Below are positions 1-7,386 of a stretch of DNA of 64,000 bases, one piece after another. The notes below the pieces were generated by a model, which saw only the letters and a list, made by a program, of their open reading frames with translations, ran no database searches and was not told where the DNA came from. A program made the translations under genes and the position numbers. The DNA comes from CAVZCK01 sp963798805 (GTDB lineage Bacteria > Pseudomonadota > Alphaproteobacteria > Rhizobiales > Rhodomicrobiaceae), in contig CAWCVC010000011.1 of the NCBI GenBank assembly GCA_963798805.1, positions 372,001-436,000 on the forward strand, in the 5' to 3' direction. Every line of letters starts with the position of its first letter. Position 1 is the first letter of the stretch.

Positions 1-795
1 GAACAGCCGGGTTTCCTGCGCGATCTCGCCGCCCTCTTCGAGAATGCCGATCTGGCGGCGCGCCTCATATTCGATCGCCTGGCCGATGAAGCGGATCGAA
101 TTGACGTTCTTGATCTCGCAGCGCGTGCCGTAGGGCTCCCCTAGTTTGCGCACCGAGACGTTGACGTCGGCGCGGAGGGACCCCTGCTCCATATTGCCGT
201 CGCAGGTGCCGAGATAGCGCAGGATGGCGCGCAGCTTGGTGATATAGGCCTTCGCCTCCTCGGAGGAGCGCAGATCGGGGCGCGAGACGATCTCCATCAG
301 CGCCACGCCGGAGCGGTTCAGGTCGACGAAGGAATAACTGGCATGCTGATCGTGCAGGCTCTTGCCGGCGTCCTGCTCCAGATGCACGCGCTCGATGCCG
401 ACCTCGATGGAATAGCCGTCCTTCATGTCGACGGTGACCACGCCCTCGCCGACAATCGGGTGCTTATATTGCGAGATCTGATAGCCCTGCGGCAGGTCGG
501 GGTAGAAGTAGTTCTTGCGGTCGAAGACGGAATAGAGGTTGATCTGCGCCTTGAGGCCGAGCCCGGTGCGGATCGCCTGGCGCACACATTCCTCGTTGAT
601 CACGGGCAGCATGCCGGGCATGGCCGCGTCGACCAGCGAGACGTGGGAATTGGGCTCGCCGCCGAACTCGGTCGAGGCGCCGGAGAACAGTTTCGACTTG
701 GAGGTGACCTGGGCGTGCACCTCCATGCCGATGACGACTTCCCACGGGCCCGTGGCGCCGTCGATGAGATTTTCCTGCCGTGGTTGCATTGTCAT
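1..795 (-). CDS. gatB: Asp/Glu-tRNA(Asn/Gln) amidotransferase subunit B, 5' part (runs off the left edge)
   Basis: GatB is the tRNA-binding and phosphorylating subunit of GatCAB, which converts Glu-tRNA(Gln) and Asp-tRNA(Asn) to the amidated forms. About 265 N-terminal residues are visible, reading MTMQPRQENLIDGATGPW and then the conserved GMEVHAQV, FYPDLPQGYQISQ, HLEQDAGKS, SGVALMEIVSRPD and GSLRADVNVS stretches. The gene continues past base 1, so the kinase-core end and the YqeY-like tail are not seen. The ATG at 793-795 is chosen; a second in-frame ATG lies 6 bases downstream. The gene is separated from gatA by a chorismate mutase gene and by about 267 bases in which I see no gene. Family identity is certain; only the exact start is open. 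Confidence 0.95.
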   Translation of the reverse strand, partial: MTMQPRQENLIDGATGPWEVVIGMEVHAQVTSKSKLFSGASTEFGGEPNSHVSLVDAAMPGMLPVINEECVRQAIRTGLGLKAQINLYSVFDRKNYFYPDLPQGYQISQYKHPIVGEGVVTVDMKDGYSIEVGIERVHLEQDAGKSLHDQHASYSFVDLNRSGVALMEIVSRPDLRSSEEAKAYITKLRAILRYLGTCDGNMEQGSLRADVNVSVRKLGEPYGTRCEIKNVNSIRFIGQAIEYEARRQIGILEEGGEIAQETRLF

Positions 796-1062
796 GGCTC
801 AAGCCCCGTGCCTACGCCGTGCGCCATCCCGGAACGCGCTATCCGCGCGGGAAAGCGCAGCCTCCCTTACATCCCCGAACTCCGCTACTGAGGAAAAATA
901 CGCTCCGCCCATCTTGCCAGGCGGCAAAACTCAACCCGCTCATGGCCCGTTCGGCGGCTTCCACACAAGCTCATAATATATTACCTGACAAGCGAAAATT
1001 TGGGGCTTCCGCTCACCTCGTGCCCGCCTCTTGCAAAGACGCAATAGCGCCGGCGGCGCCGC

Positions 1063-1380
1063 TCAAACCTTGCCCTCGGATGGCTGTTTCGACAGCCTTT
1101 CTTCTTCATATTGGATGAACCAGCCGATCATCTGGCGCCACAGCGCCTCGGCAAGCTCGGGCGGGATGCCGCGCTCATCGGCACGGGCGCGGACGCGGTC
1201 GATCACCTGCTGGATGCGCCAGGGCACCACCGCCTCGGCGCGGTGCGTCTTGAGCTGCCAGGCGCGGTCGACATAGCCGAAGCGTTCGGCGACCAGGTCG
1301 AGGATCGCGGCGTCCAGCCGGTCGATCTCGGCGCGGACCTGTTCCATATTCTCGCACTCTGCGGGCGGACGCACGGACAT
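1063..1380 (-). CDS. Chorismate mutase, AroQ type
   Basis: A small all-helical chorismate mutase (105 aa) converting chorismate to prephenate for Phe/Tyr synthesis. Visible AroQ features are the N-terminal helix VRAEIDRLDAAILDLVAER, the central Lys/Arg segment WQLKTHRAEAVVPWR and the C-terminal helix ALWRQMIGWFIQYEEE. The length fits a stand-alone AroQ domain of about 90 to 105 residues. The start at 1380 gives MSVRPPAECENMEQ and sits 11 bases after the gatA stop; a longer reading upstream would overlap gatA and looks unlike the family. Its place between gatA and gatB suggests co-transcription with the amidotransferase genes. I recall similar arrangements in related bacteria but cannot check that here. 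A salicylate-type pyruvate lyase is less likely in this context. Confidence 0.85.
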   Translation of the reverse strand: MSVRPPAECENMEQVRAEIDRLDAAILDLVAERFGYVDRAWQLKTHRAEAVVPWRIQQVIDRVRARADERGIPPELAEALWRQMIGWFIQYEEERLSKQPSEGKV

Positions 1381-1391
1381 GGGGGAACCCG

Positions 1392-2960
1392 TCAGGATGA
1401 TTTCTTTCGCGGCGATTTGGCTTTGACTGGCCCTTTGGCCTTCGCCGCCGGTTTCTTCGCTTCGCTCGCCGCGGGCTTCGCGGCGCTCCACCACGGCTCG
1501 GGGCTCGGCGCCGGCCCGGCGGCATCCTCGATGAGCTGAGCGGCGCGCAGCATGGTCTCCTCGTCGAACGGCCGTCCGATGAGCTGCAGCCCGAGCGGCA
1601 GTCCGGTCTTGGAAAAGCCGGCCGGCACCGAAATACCAGGCAGCCCGGCCATGTTGGCCGTGACCGTGAACATATCGTTCAGATACATCTCGATCGGATC
1701 GCCGCCTTTCTCGCCGAGCGCGAAGGCCGGCGAAGGCGTCGCGGGGGTGAGGATGGCGTCGACCGTCTCGAAGGCGTCCTCGAAATCGCGGCGGATCAGC
1801 GTGCGCACCTTCTGCGCCTTGATGTAATAGGCGTCGTAATAGCCGGCGGAGAGCACATAGGTGCCGATCAGCACGCGCCGCTTCACCTCGGCGCCAAAGC
1901 CGTGCGAGCGCGTCTCCTCATACATGTCGATGACATCGCGGCCATTGACGCGCAGGCCATAGCGCACACCGTCATAGCGGGCGAGATTGGACGAAGCCTC
2001 AGCCGGCGCGACGATGTAATAGGCGGGCAGCGCGTATTTCGTATGCGGCAGGCTGATCTCGACCATCTCGGCGCCCGCGGCCTTGAACCAGTCGATACCC
2101 TGCTGCCAGAGCGCCTCGATCTCGGCGGCAAGGCCGTCGATCCGGTATTCCTTCGGGATGCCGATCTTGAGGCCCTTCACCTTCTTCGCCAGCGCCTTCT
2201 CGAAATCCGGGACGGGCGCCGTGGCGCTGGTCGAATCCTTCGGGTCATGACTCGCCATCACCCGCAGCATGATCGCGGCATCGCGCACCGTGCGGGCGAT
2301 CGGCCCGGCCTGGTCGAGCGAGGAGGCGAAGGCCACCATGCCCCAGCGCGAACAGCGGCCATAGGTGGGCTTCATGCCGACCGTGCCGGTAAAGGCCGCC
2401 GGCTGGCGGATCGAGCCGCCGGTGTCGGAGGCCGTGGCGGCGAGCGCAATCCGCGCCGCCACCGCCGAAGCCGAGCCACCGGACGATCCGCCCGGCACCA
2501 GCGGCTTGTTGCTGCCCGCCGCGCGCCAGGGATTGATGCAAGGCTTGAAATGGCTGGTCTCGGTCGATGAGCCCATGGCGAACTCGTCCATGTTGAGTTT
2601 GCCGAGCATCACCGCACCCGCGTCCCACAGATTCTGCGTCACCGTCGATTCATAGACCGGCTGGAAATCGTCGAGGATCGCCGAGCCTGCCGTCGTGCGC
2701 ACATCGCGGGTACAGAACAGGTCCTTGACGCCGATCGGCAGCCCGTCGAGCGGCAGGCCCTTGCCCTTGGCGAGCCGCGCATCGGAGGCCTTGGCCATGT
2801 CGAGCGCCTTGTCGCCCGTCACCAGCAGGTAAGCGTTGAGCGCCGCATTGGCGCCCTCGATCGCGCTAAGATGCGCCTCGGTCAGCTCGCGTGCGGTCAG
2901 CTCTTTCTTGCGCAGACGGTCGCGCGCCTCGGCGAGAGTGAGGCCGGTCAGCTCGCTCAT
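1392..2960 (-). CDS. gatA: Asp/Glu-tRNA(Asn/Gln) amidotransferase subunit A
   Basis: GatA (522 aa) is the glutaminase of GatCAB and supplies ammonia for transamidation of misacylated tRNA. The amidase-signature Ser-cisSer-Lys triad is readable: Lys79 in GVKDLF, cis-Ser159 in PGGSSGGS and the nucleophile Ser183 in TGGSIRQPA. The spacings match well-studied GatA proteins. The C-terminal 30 or so residues, after PEPWWSAAKPA, form a Lys/Ala/Pro-rich basic tail beyond the usual family end. The start lies 3 bases after the gatC stop, as expected for a coupled gatCA pair. No missing catalytic residue was seen. Confidence 0.97.
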   Translation of the reverse strand: MSELTGLTLAEARDRLRKKELTARELTEAHLSAIEGANAALNAYLLVTGDKALDMAKASDARLAKGKGLPLDGLPIGVKDLFCTRDVRTTAGSAILDDFQPVYESTVTQNLWDAGAVMLGKLNMDEFAMGSSTETSHFKPCINPWRAAGSNKPLVPGGSSGGSASAVAARIALAATASDTGGSIRQPAAFTGTVGMKPTYGRCSRWGMVAFASSLDQAGPIARTVRDAAIMLRVMASHDPKDSTSATAPVPDFEKALAKKVKGLKIGIPKEYRIDGLAAEIEALWQQGIDWFKAAGAEMVEISLPHTKYALPAYYIVAPAEASSNLARYDGVRYGLRVNGRDVIDMYEETRSHGFGAEVKRRVLIGTYVLSAGYYDAYYIKAQKVRTLIRRDFEDAFETVDAILTPATPSPAFALGEKGGDPIEMYLNDMFTVTANMAGLPGISVPAGFSKTGLPLGLQLIGRPFDEETMLRAAQLIEDAAGPAPSPEPWWSAAKPAASEAKKPAAKAKGPVKAKSPRKKSS

Positions 2961-2963
2961 CGC

Positions 2964-3251
2964 CTACTCCACCACCTTCGGCACCAGAAAGAAATGATCC
3001 TCCGTCAGCGGCGCGTTCTTGAGGATCTCATCCGGAATGCCGCCGTCCGTCACCTGGTCGCGGCGCTTGGGCAGCGCCATGGCCTCGACGCGGGTCATCG
3101 GCTCGACATCGGCGGTATCGACCTCGCTTAACTGCTCGACCCAGTCGAGGATCGAGCTCAGTTCGCGCTGCAAGCTCCTGGCCTCCTGCCCGCTGACCTT
3201 GATGCGCGCGAGCCGTGCGACGTGGCGCACCGTGGCCTCATCGACTTTCAT
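2964..3251 (-). CDS. gatC: Asp/Glu-tRNA(Asn/Gln) amidotransferase subunit C
   Basis: GatC (95 aa) is the small scaffold that wraps around GatA and GatB. The sequence begins MKVDEATVRHVARLARIKVS and ends with LTEDHFFLVPKVVE, both typical of GatC. The start at 3251 gives the standard length; upstream in-frame codons would add about 30 residues without family character. The first ten or so codons overlap a 20-bp sequence (3205-3224) that recurs at 6142-6161 in a gatC remnant. The 5' end of the gene may therefore have been rebuilt when the neighbouring AT-rich island arrived. Confidence 0.95.
   Translation of the reverse strand: MKVDEATVRHVARLARIKVSGQEARSLQRELSSILDWVEQLSEVDTADVEPMTRVEAMALPKRRDQVTDGGIPDEILKNAPLTEDHFFLVPKVVE
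3205..3224. repeat. Left copy of 20-bp direct repeat, inside gatC 5' end
   Basis: The bases cgcgcgagccgtgcgacgtg are identical to 6142-6161 in the same orientation. The wider match, 3191-3234 against 6128-6171, is about 36 of 44 by my alignment. On the minus strand it encodes part of HVARLARI in GatC. The two copies bracket the AT-rich three-gene segment, so they are candidate attachment sites (attL/attR-like). No integrase was seen between them. Confidence 0.7.
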
Positions 3252-3720
3252 CTGCCGACCTTCCGCGGAAATGCGAGAGTGGATCAGGCCACGCTGGCGA
3301 GCGGCCATTGCCACACAGATAACGCCGCTTTCGCTGCAGCGCAACTCTTGGCAGGCGGCAGGGCGCGGCTTTTCACGCGAGATTGCTGCGGTGCGGGAGC
3401 GGTGGGTGAAAACCCGGCGATCGTCGGCTTGCGCCTCGAAGCTGTCGCTCGCACGCAGTCGCTATCCGCAGTGCAAGTGTGGTGTTTGCCGCTCTCTAGC
3501 CGGAGCAGAAGAGAGGACGGAGTTGTGCAATCTTCGCTTACGCGCCAACTCAAAAACGCGGCTCTTCCAAATCCAGGAGGTGCCCAATCCACCGGAAAAA
3601 CACACGATTTGGATCGCCGATAATTAATTTAGCTGAAACGTCAAGGCTATAATATTCTAGCGTTGATTAGCAGCTCGTCTACGAGCCGCGCCTTTTTGAA
3701 GCCGACCCGCGTGAGTTCTG
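3252..3720. other. Intergenic region between gatC and the AT-rich island genes
   Basis: About 470 bases between the divergent gatC and the first island gene. No coding frame here resembles a known protein. The part nearest gatC is GC-rich, while from about 3600 onward it becomes AT-rich like the island genes. It must hold the gatC promoter (minus) and the island promoter (plus). The only promoter-like match is a TATAAT at 3648-3653, listed separately. Confidence 0.5.
3624..3653 (+). promoter_or_regulatory. Possible promoter of the three-gene island
   Basis: A perfect TATAAT occurs at 3648-3653, 67 bases before the first island ATG. A poor -35 candidate, TTAATT at 3624-3629, gives an 18-base spacer. 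The -10 match could be chance in AT-rich DNA, so this is a weak call. Confidence 0.3.
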
Positions 3721-4473
3721 ATGTCCAAACTCGTTCGAATGATATTCCGCTTTGACTTCGAGAAAACCTGCTACCGCTATCTCAACGAGCCGGGGACGGC
3801 TCTGCGCATCTTGAGCTCCGGAGAGGATGGATTTTGGCAGAATTTCGGCGAGAATCCGAGATTACATGGTCTTTCTGGAAACTATTCCGAGGATGATGTT
3901 ATATATCGAGAGATATACATCGATCCAACTAACGTAAATGGCACGATTGAATTTTTGGATGGAAATGAAACCATAGATGATGTTTTAAAAGATCCGGTCC
4001 TGTCAAAAATTGATGCAATTACAAGTGAATTATTTAGGGAATTTGAAATTGATGGAATTAAGCGCGGCGGAGCAAGATTTTACGTTGTCAGTAAAAACGC
4101 TAGCCCTGCTGGTGATACTCTAAATACGTTTGCACGGAATTATCAGGAAAACTTGTTAGACTTAATCGAGAGTCATCTAGGAAAAGTAACCGATGCCTCG
4201 ATAGTCGTAGAAGGATGTGGCGAGGACGAAATTTTTTATAGAGCACAATTTGGGCCTCTTACAATACCAGATCATGGGCGTCACTTGTTTATCAAAGGAA
4301 AAGCCGGGGATGCAGATATGTTTTTAAATCAAGGTTATGATTCCCTATTTGATGTTGATCTATTTGAAACAGAATTTTCATTTAAAGGATTTACTTTCTT
4401 GAGGTGGCTAAAAACCAAATTAATTAAAGCAAGAAAGCTTATCGATGCACTGAATTCCTCTGGTGCGCGTTAG
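3721..4473 (+). CDS. Uncharacterised island protein 1 (250 aa)
   Basis: I do not recognise this protein. It has no signal peptide or clear membrane segment and looks soluble and acidic, with many Asp, Glu and Phe. Notable stretches are FRFDFEKTCYRYLNE near the start, SIVVEGCGEDEIFYRAQFG in the middle and FDVDLFETEFSFKGFTFLRWLKTKL near the end. The C-terminal part vaguely recalls sporadic TIGR04255-type proteins, but that is not a firm match. Base use differs sharply from its neighbours: I count 33% GC over 3901-4020 and 25% over 4321-4380, against about 80% for a sample line of gatA. It is the first of three closely packed genes and has no obvious strong ribosome site. The composition indicates horizontal acquisition. 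Confidence 0.75.
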   Translation: MSKLVRMIFRFDFEKTCYRYLNEPGTALRILSSGEDGFWQNFGENPRLHGLSGNYSEDDVIYREIYIDPTNVNGTIEFLDGNETIDDVLKDPVLSKIDAITSELFREFEIDGIKRGGARFYVVSKNASPAGDTLNTFARNYQENLLDLIESHLGKVTDASIVVEGCGEDEIFYRAQFGPLTIPDHGRHLFIKGKAGDADMFLNQGYDSLFDVDLFETEFSFKGFTFLRWLKTKLIKARKLIDALNSSGAR

Positions 4474-4481
4474 GAATAAAC

Positions 4482-4964
4482 ATGGCTACCGAAGCGGAAC
4501 GCATAACAGACGATCAGCCACTGCTACATATTAGCCCGTCAAGTCGTCGGCCAGAACTCTGGAAGCCGGGAACGGTTACCACGGAGGGTAGGCCATCAGC
4601 GAATACAGAGATTACAGAAATTGATGATGCCGACGTCGTTTATCACAAGGCACCATTACCGGAGACCTCGGCAGTTCAGGGCAAAACCGTCAAACACCTC
4701 CAGCAAGTAAAGGCTGTTGTCTCCTCAATAGATGGTGAAATGGTGACGTTGCAATGCTCCTTGCCGAGCGGGTGCGTGCCAATCACGGTCCCCCTTGCCA
4801 TAGTGCCCGCCACACTAGCAGTTTTTGGAGCACCTGTGTGGGTATCCGTCGACAGAAGCTATGGATTGCGAAGAATTAAGATTGCGGAACGCACAGAAAT
4901 CGCTCCATTGGACCCTCCCCCCAATTTGCGGGAAATCGAGGAGTGGCTCTCAAGCGAGGACTGA
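4482..4964 (+). CDS. Uncharacterised island protein 2 (160 aa)
   Basis: I do not recognise this protein. The N-terminal 60 residues are polar and probably disordered (LLHISPSSRRPELWKPG and following). Residues from about 65 to 135 look like a compact beta-rich domain: VKAVVSSIDGEMVTLQCSLPSGCVPITVPLAIVPATLAVFGAPVWVSVDRS. The tail is acidic and ends EIEEWLSSED. It starts 8 bases after gene 1 with an AGGA ribosome site and ends in a TGATG overlap with gene 3, so all three genes are probably one transcript. An adaptor, chaperone or regulator for the hydrolase would fit the position, but that is only inference. Confidence 0.7.
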   Translation: MATEAERITDDQPLLHISPSSRRPELWKPGTVTTEGRPSANTEITEIDDADVVYHKAPLPETSAVQGKTVKHLQQVKAVVSSIDGEMVTLQCSLPSGCVPITVPLAIVPATLAVFGAPVWVSVDRSYGLRRIKIAERTEIAPLDPPPNLREIEEWLSSED

Positions 4965-6076
4965 TGCTTCGTTTTCACATTCTAAACGTTGGCCAGGGCG
5001 ATTCGATTGTAATTGAGTATTTTGGGAAAAACAAATCAGCGTTTGCCGTCGTAGATTCAAATAGAGTAGGCGACGAGGAACCGCGGGCGCTAACCAAATT
5101 AAGATCACTTGGAGCTGATGCGTTATCATTTATCTGTCTTACCCACCCACATATGGATCATTATCGTGGGCTAAGCAGTATATTGAGCGCTTTCGAGGGT
5201 AAAATCGATCAATTCTTTTGGTTTCCAGCTGGAGATTATATTGGTAAGAACGTAAAGAAATTGACTCGGCAATACAAAGAAATTGCGGATAGCCAGGATA
5301 ATCCAGAAATACATAAAGCCCTTTATGAGTTCGTTAGCATCATGATGCAGACCCACAAAGACAAAGCAATTTCAGTTATGCCTGAGCTTTCTGGGCCATA
5401 CAGTTTAGTGGCGGCAAAAGATTTTGACGACGTTGAGATTTATAGCCTTATGCCGTTCCGTAAGATGAAGGGGGCATACTTGGACCGCATACGGCAATCC
5501 GATCCTTCGATTTTTGAGAGCGACGCAGAGAACGAAATTAGTGTGGCAATTTTGCTTTGCTACAAGGGTGTCAAAGTCATCCTTGGTGGCGATGCGTCCG
5601 CGAAGAACTGGAGGACGCGGGCGGATTGGGAGCGGACGCGCAACCTCAAGCGAGTGAACAGCGAGGCCGTTAAATTGCCCCATCATGGCTCGAAGCGAGA
5701 TTGCACGAGCGATACGCTGGATGTTGTGTTCCGGCAGACCGGCAATAGATATGCGTTCATTTCGGCTGATGGTATTCGACACCCAGATGTTGAAGTGCTT
5801 ACGGCCTTGGAAGAACGCGGGATTAGACCTTACTGCACGAACTTGCATTCAAGTTGCGGAGCAAACGTACAGCGGCTTATTCCGACAGTGGGGCTGGATC
5901 CAGTGTTAGGTAGATATCTAAATCAACTTGCTTCCGCACCTTATCGGCAAGCCTGCCAAGGAGACATAACGTTTTCGATCTCTGACGATGGGGAATGCGC
6001 AATCGATAGGGAGTATCAGGTACCTTGCGCCTATCGGGGGGAAGTCGACGACCTGCTGTCGCCATTAGCACCGTGA
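4964..6076 (+). CDS. Metallo-beta-lactamase-fold hydrolase, ComEC-C-terminal-like (370 aa)
   Basis: A soluble MBL-fold protein resembling the C-terminal domain of ComEC/Rec2 but standing alone. It opens MLRFHILNVGQGDSIVIE, the usual first strand of that group. Metal motifs are present: T-HPHMDH (His61, His63, Asp65, His66), GGDAS (Asp210) and LPHHGS (His240, His241). A roughly 140-residue insert lies between the first motif and Asp210. The C-terminal 60 residues, from DPVLGRYLNQ on, match nothing I know. Its ATG overlaps the stop of gene 2 by one base (TGATG), so I prefer this start to one 21 bases upstream. A nuclease or phosphodiesterase effector is plausible, but the substrate is unknown. 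Composition is less AT-rich than gene 1 but still unlike the core genes. Confidence 0.85.
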   Translation: MLRFHILNVGQGDSIVIEYFGKNKSAFAVVDSNRVGDEEPRALTKLRSLGADALSFICLTHPHMDHYRGLSSILSAFEGKIDQFFWFPAGDYIGKNVKKLTRQYKEIADSQDNPEIHKALYEFVSIMMQTHKDKAISVMPELSGPYSLVAAKDFDDVEIYSLMPFRKMKGAYLDRIRQSDPSIFESDAENEISVAILLCYKGVKVILGGDASAKNWRTRADWERTRNLKRVNSEAVKLPHHGSKRDCTSDTLDVVFRQTGNRYAFISADGIRHPDVEVLTALEERGIRPYCTNLHSSCGANVQRLIPTVGLDPVLGRYLNQLASAPYRQACQGDITFSISDDGECAIDREYQVPCAYRGEVDDLLSPLAP

Positions 6077-6119
6077 GAGCACTAACGTGCGGGGCGACCG
6101 CTCCCACCGCTTTGCAGAT

Positions 6120-6179
6120 CTAGGCCTCGTTCACCTCGATACGCGCGAGCCGTGCGACGTGTCCGACGGTGCGTAATCG
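6120..6179 (-). pseudogene. gatC 5' fragment (remnant)
   Basis: Read on the minus strand, this short segment encodes RLRTVGHVARLARIEVNEA followed by a stop. It matches the GatC N-terminal motif TVRHVARLARIKV of the intact gene at 2964-3251. The differences (Lys to Glu, several changed codons) suggest it derives from a different gatC allele rather than from a recent copy of the local one. It contains the right copy of the 20-bp direct repeat. The remainder of 6077-6265 holds nothing I can assign. Confidence 0.65.
6142..6161. repeat. Right copy of 20-bp direct repeat
   Basis: Identical to 3205-3224 and in the same orientation. It lies in the gatC remnant just downstream of the metallo-beta-lactamase-fold gene. 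Confidence 0.7.
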
Positions 6180-6265
6180 TTGCGGGAAGAGGATTCTCGC
6201 CTTTTTGTGCGATGCAGAAAATTCTGATTTCGCCAATCTCACCTGCAGGCCCATCGTTCCCAATC

Positions 6266-6295
6266 TTGACAGGTGACCATTTGGTCACCTATTCT
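6266..6295 (+). promoter_or_regulatory. arsR promoter with palindromic operator
   Basis: TTGACA at 6266-6271 is a perfect -35 hexamer. TATTCT at 6290-6295, after an 18-base spacer, is a fair -10. The spacer is filled by a perfect inverted repeat at 6271-6290, aggtgacc-attt-ggtcacct. An operator that fills the space between -35 and -10 is typical of ArsR-family autorepression. The start codon at 6304 is only 8 bases past the -10, so the transcript would be nearly leaderless. Confidence 0.75.
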
Positions 6296-6303
6296 CCCCG
6301 CTC

Positions 6304-6639
6304 GTGACCGACGACGACATCGTATTCAAGGCGCTTGCCGACCCCACACGCCGTTTCCTGCTCGACCTCCTGTTCCAGCGCGACGGCCGCACGCTGAAGG
6401 AATTGGAATCGGAGCTGGAGATGACACGCTTCGGTGTGATGAAGCATTTGCGCGTTCTGGAAGAGGCGAACCTTGTGGTCACGCGCCGGTCGGGCCGGGA
6501 AAAGCTGCATTTTCTCAATCCCGTCCCGATCCGGCTGATCCACGACCGGTGGATCGGCAAATACAAGGCACGCGAGGTCTCAGCGCTCACCGCGCTCAAG
6601 GCCGAACTCGAAGAAAGGGATGACAATCGTGACGGATAA
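6304..6639 (+). CDS. ArsR-family winged-helix transcriptional regulator
   Basis: A 111-aa helix-turn-helix repressor starting from GTG (VTDDDIVFKALADPTRRFLLDLL). The ALADPTRR segment and the recognition region LEMTRFGVMKHLRVLEEANLVVTRRSGREKLHFLNP are diagnostic of the ArsR/SmtB fold. The metal-binding Cys pair of the arsenic and zinc sensors (ELCVC) is absent, so this is probably a non-metal member. Its last 20 bases overlap the following SRPBCC gene, giving the common ArsR-SRPBCC pair. It probably represses itself and its partner through the palindrome at 6271-6290. Confidence 0.9.
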   Translation: MTDDDIVFKALADPTRRFLLDLLFQRDGRTLKELESELEMTRFGVMKHLRVLEEANLVVTRRSGREKLHFLNPVPIRLIHDRWIGKYKAREVSALTALKAELEERDDNRDG

Positions 6640-7123
6640 AAGCCCAACCATTCAGGTCTACCGCGTCTACATCAAGGCTCCGGCGAAGGCGATCTGGGAC
6701 GCGATCACCCAGCCGGAATGGACGGAGCGCTACGGCTATGGCGGCCAGGTGAAACTCGATTTGAAAGCCGGCGGGCGTTTTGTTCATAAGGCGACCACCG
6801 AGATGCGGTCCATGGGCCTGCCCGAGGACATGATCGTCGGCGAGGTGATCGAAAGCGAGCCGCCGCGCAAGCTGGTGCAGACCTGGCATCCTCTGTGGGA
6901 CGAGAAGACCGCCGCCGAGGCGCCCACGCGCCTCACCTATGAGATCAACGAGCATCCGGGCGGCGTGTGCACCCTCACCATCACCCACGACATCGCGGGC
7001 GCGCCGATCGTCGGCGGCATGGTCTCTGGCGGCGGCGATCCAGCGCGGGGCGGCGGCGGCTGGCCGTGGGTTCTCAGCGATCTCAAGACGCTGCTGGAGA
7101 CCGGAAAGCGCATGGCGGGCTGA
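6620..7123 (+). CDS. SRPBCC / AHSA1-like protein
   Basis: A 167-aa START-like (SRPBCC) protein of the AHSA1 group. Typical elements are the opening strand VYRVYIKAPAKAIWDAITQPEWTERYGYGG, the middle segment VIESEPPRKLVQTWHP and the C-terminal helix GGWPWVLSDLKTLLETGKRM. The fold forms a deep hydrophobic pocket for a small ligand, which is unknown here. It overlaps the ArsR gene by 20 bases and is probably translated from the same mRNA. The regulator may respond to the same ligand class, but this is inference from genome context. Confidence 0.85.
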   Translation: MTIVTDKSPTIQVYRVYIKAPAKAIWDAITQPEWTERYGYGGQVKLDLKAGGRFVHKATTEMRSMGLPEDMIVGEVIESEPPRKLVQTWHPLWDEKTAAEAPTRLTYEINEHPGGVCTLTITHDIAGAPIVGGMVSGGGDPARGGGGWPWVLSDLKTLLETGKRMAG

Positions 7124-7262
7124 AAGAAGCGGCCGCGCGCTGGGTAGGGCGTCCAGGACGTCGAAAGCTGCCCCGATGGCGAATACCTGCCTTCGCCATT
7201 GGGGCCAATTCGGGAAAATTGAAGCCGGGTATGATGCCGCCGGCGTGCGACGCGGAAGCCCT

Positions 7263-7371
7263 AGAGCGGGGTCAATTTAGATGGAAACACTTGAGCTCAG
7301 AGGCCCGCTCTCAATTCCTCGCTGGTCGCGCGATCGGACGGAAAACCGGATTCCACTTTTCCTGATCGCGC
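7263..7371. repeat. Two adjacent hairpin repeats between convergent genes
   Basis: Unit one has arms agagcggg (7263-7270) and cccgctct (7304-7311). Unit two has arms gcgcgatc (7328-7335) and gatcgcgc (7364-7371) around a core of ggaaaaccgg and cacttttcct. The core closely matches the element at 36969-37021 and, reversed, the one at 30516-30563. They lie between the ends of the SRPBCC gene and bamD and may also act as a bidirectional terminator. Confidence 0.7.
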
Positions 7372-7386
7372 CCTAACGCGCCAACC

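Larger units (their letters stand above)
3205..6161. mobile_element. Candidate genomic island bounded by gatC-derived direct repeats
   Basis: The segment carries three plus-strand genes of unknown function and low GC between two identical 20-bp sequences. The left copy lies inside the intact gatC and the right copy inside a degenerate gatC remnant. This is what integration at the 5' end of a housekeeping gene leaves behind. No integrase, transposase or inverted terminal repeat was seen, so the element may be a passenger moved by an integrase encoded elsewhere, or an old decayed insertion. The repeat structure is observed; the mobility is inferred. Confidence 0.5.

Noticed and set aside
3284..3592. 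Small minus-strand frame (102 codons) upstream of gatC
   Set aside because: No family features, no ribosome site, and it covers the region where the gatC promoter should be.
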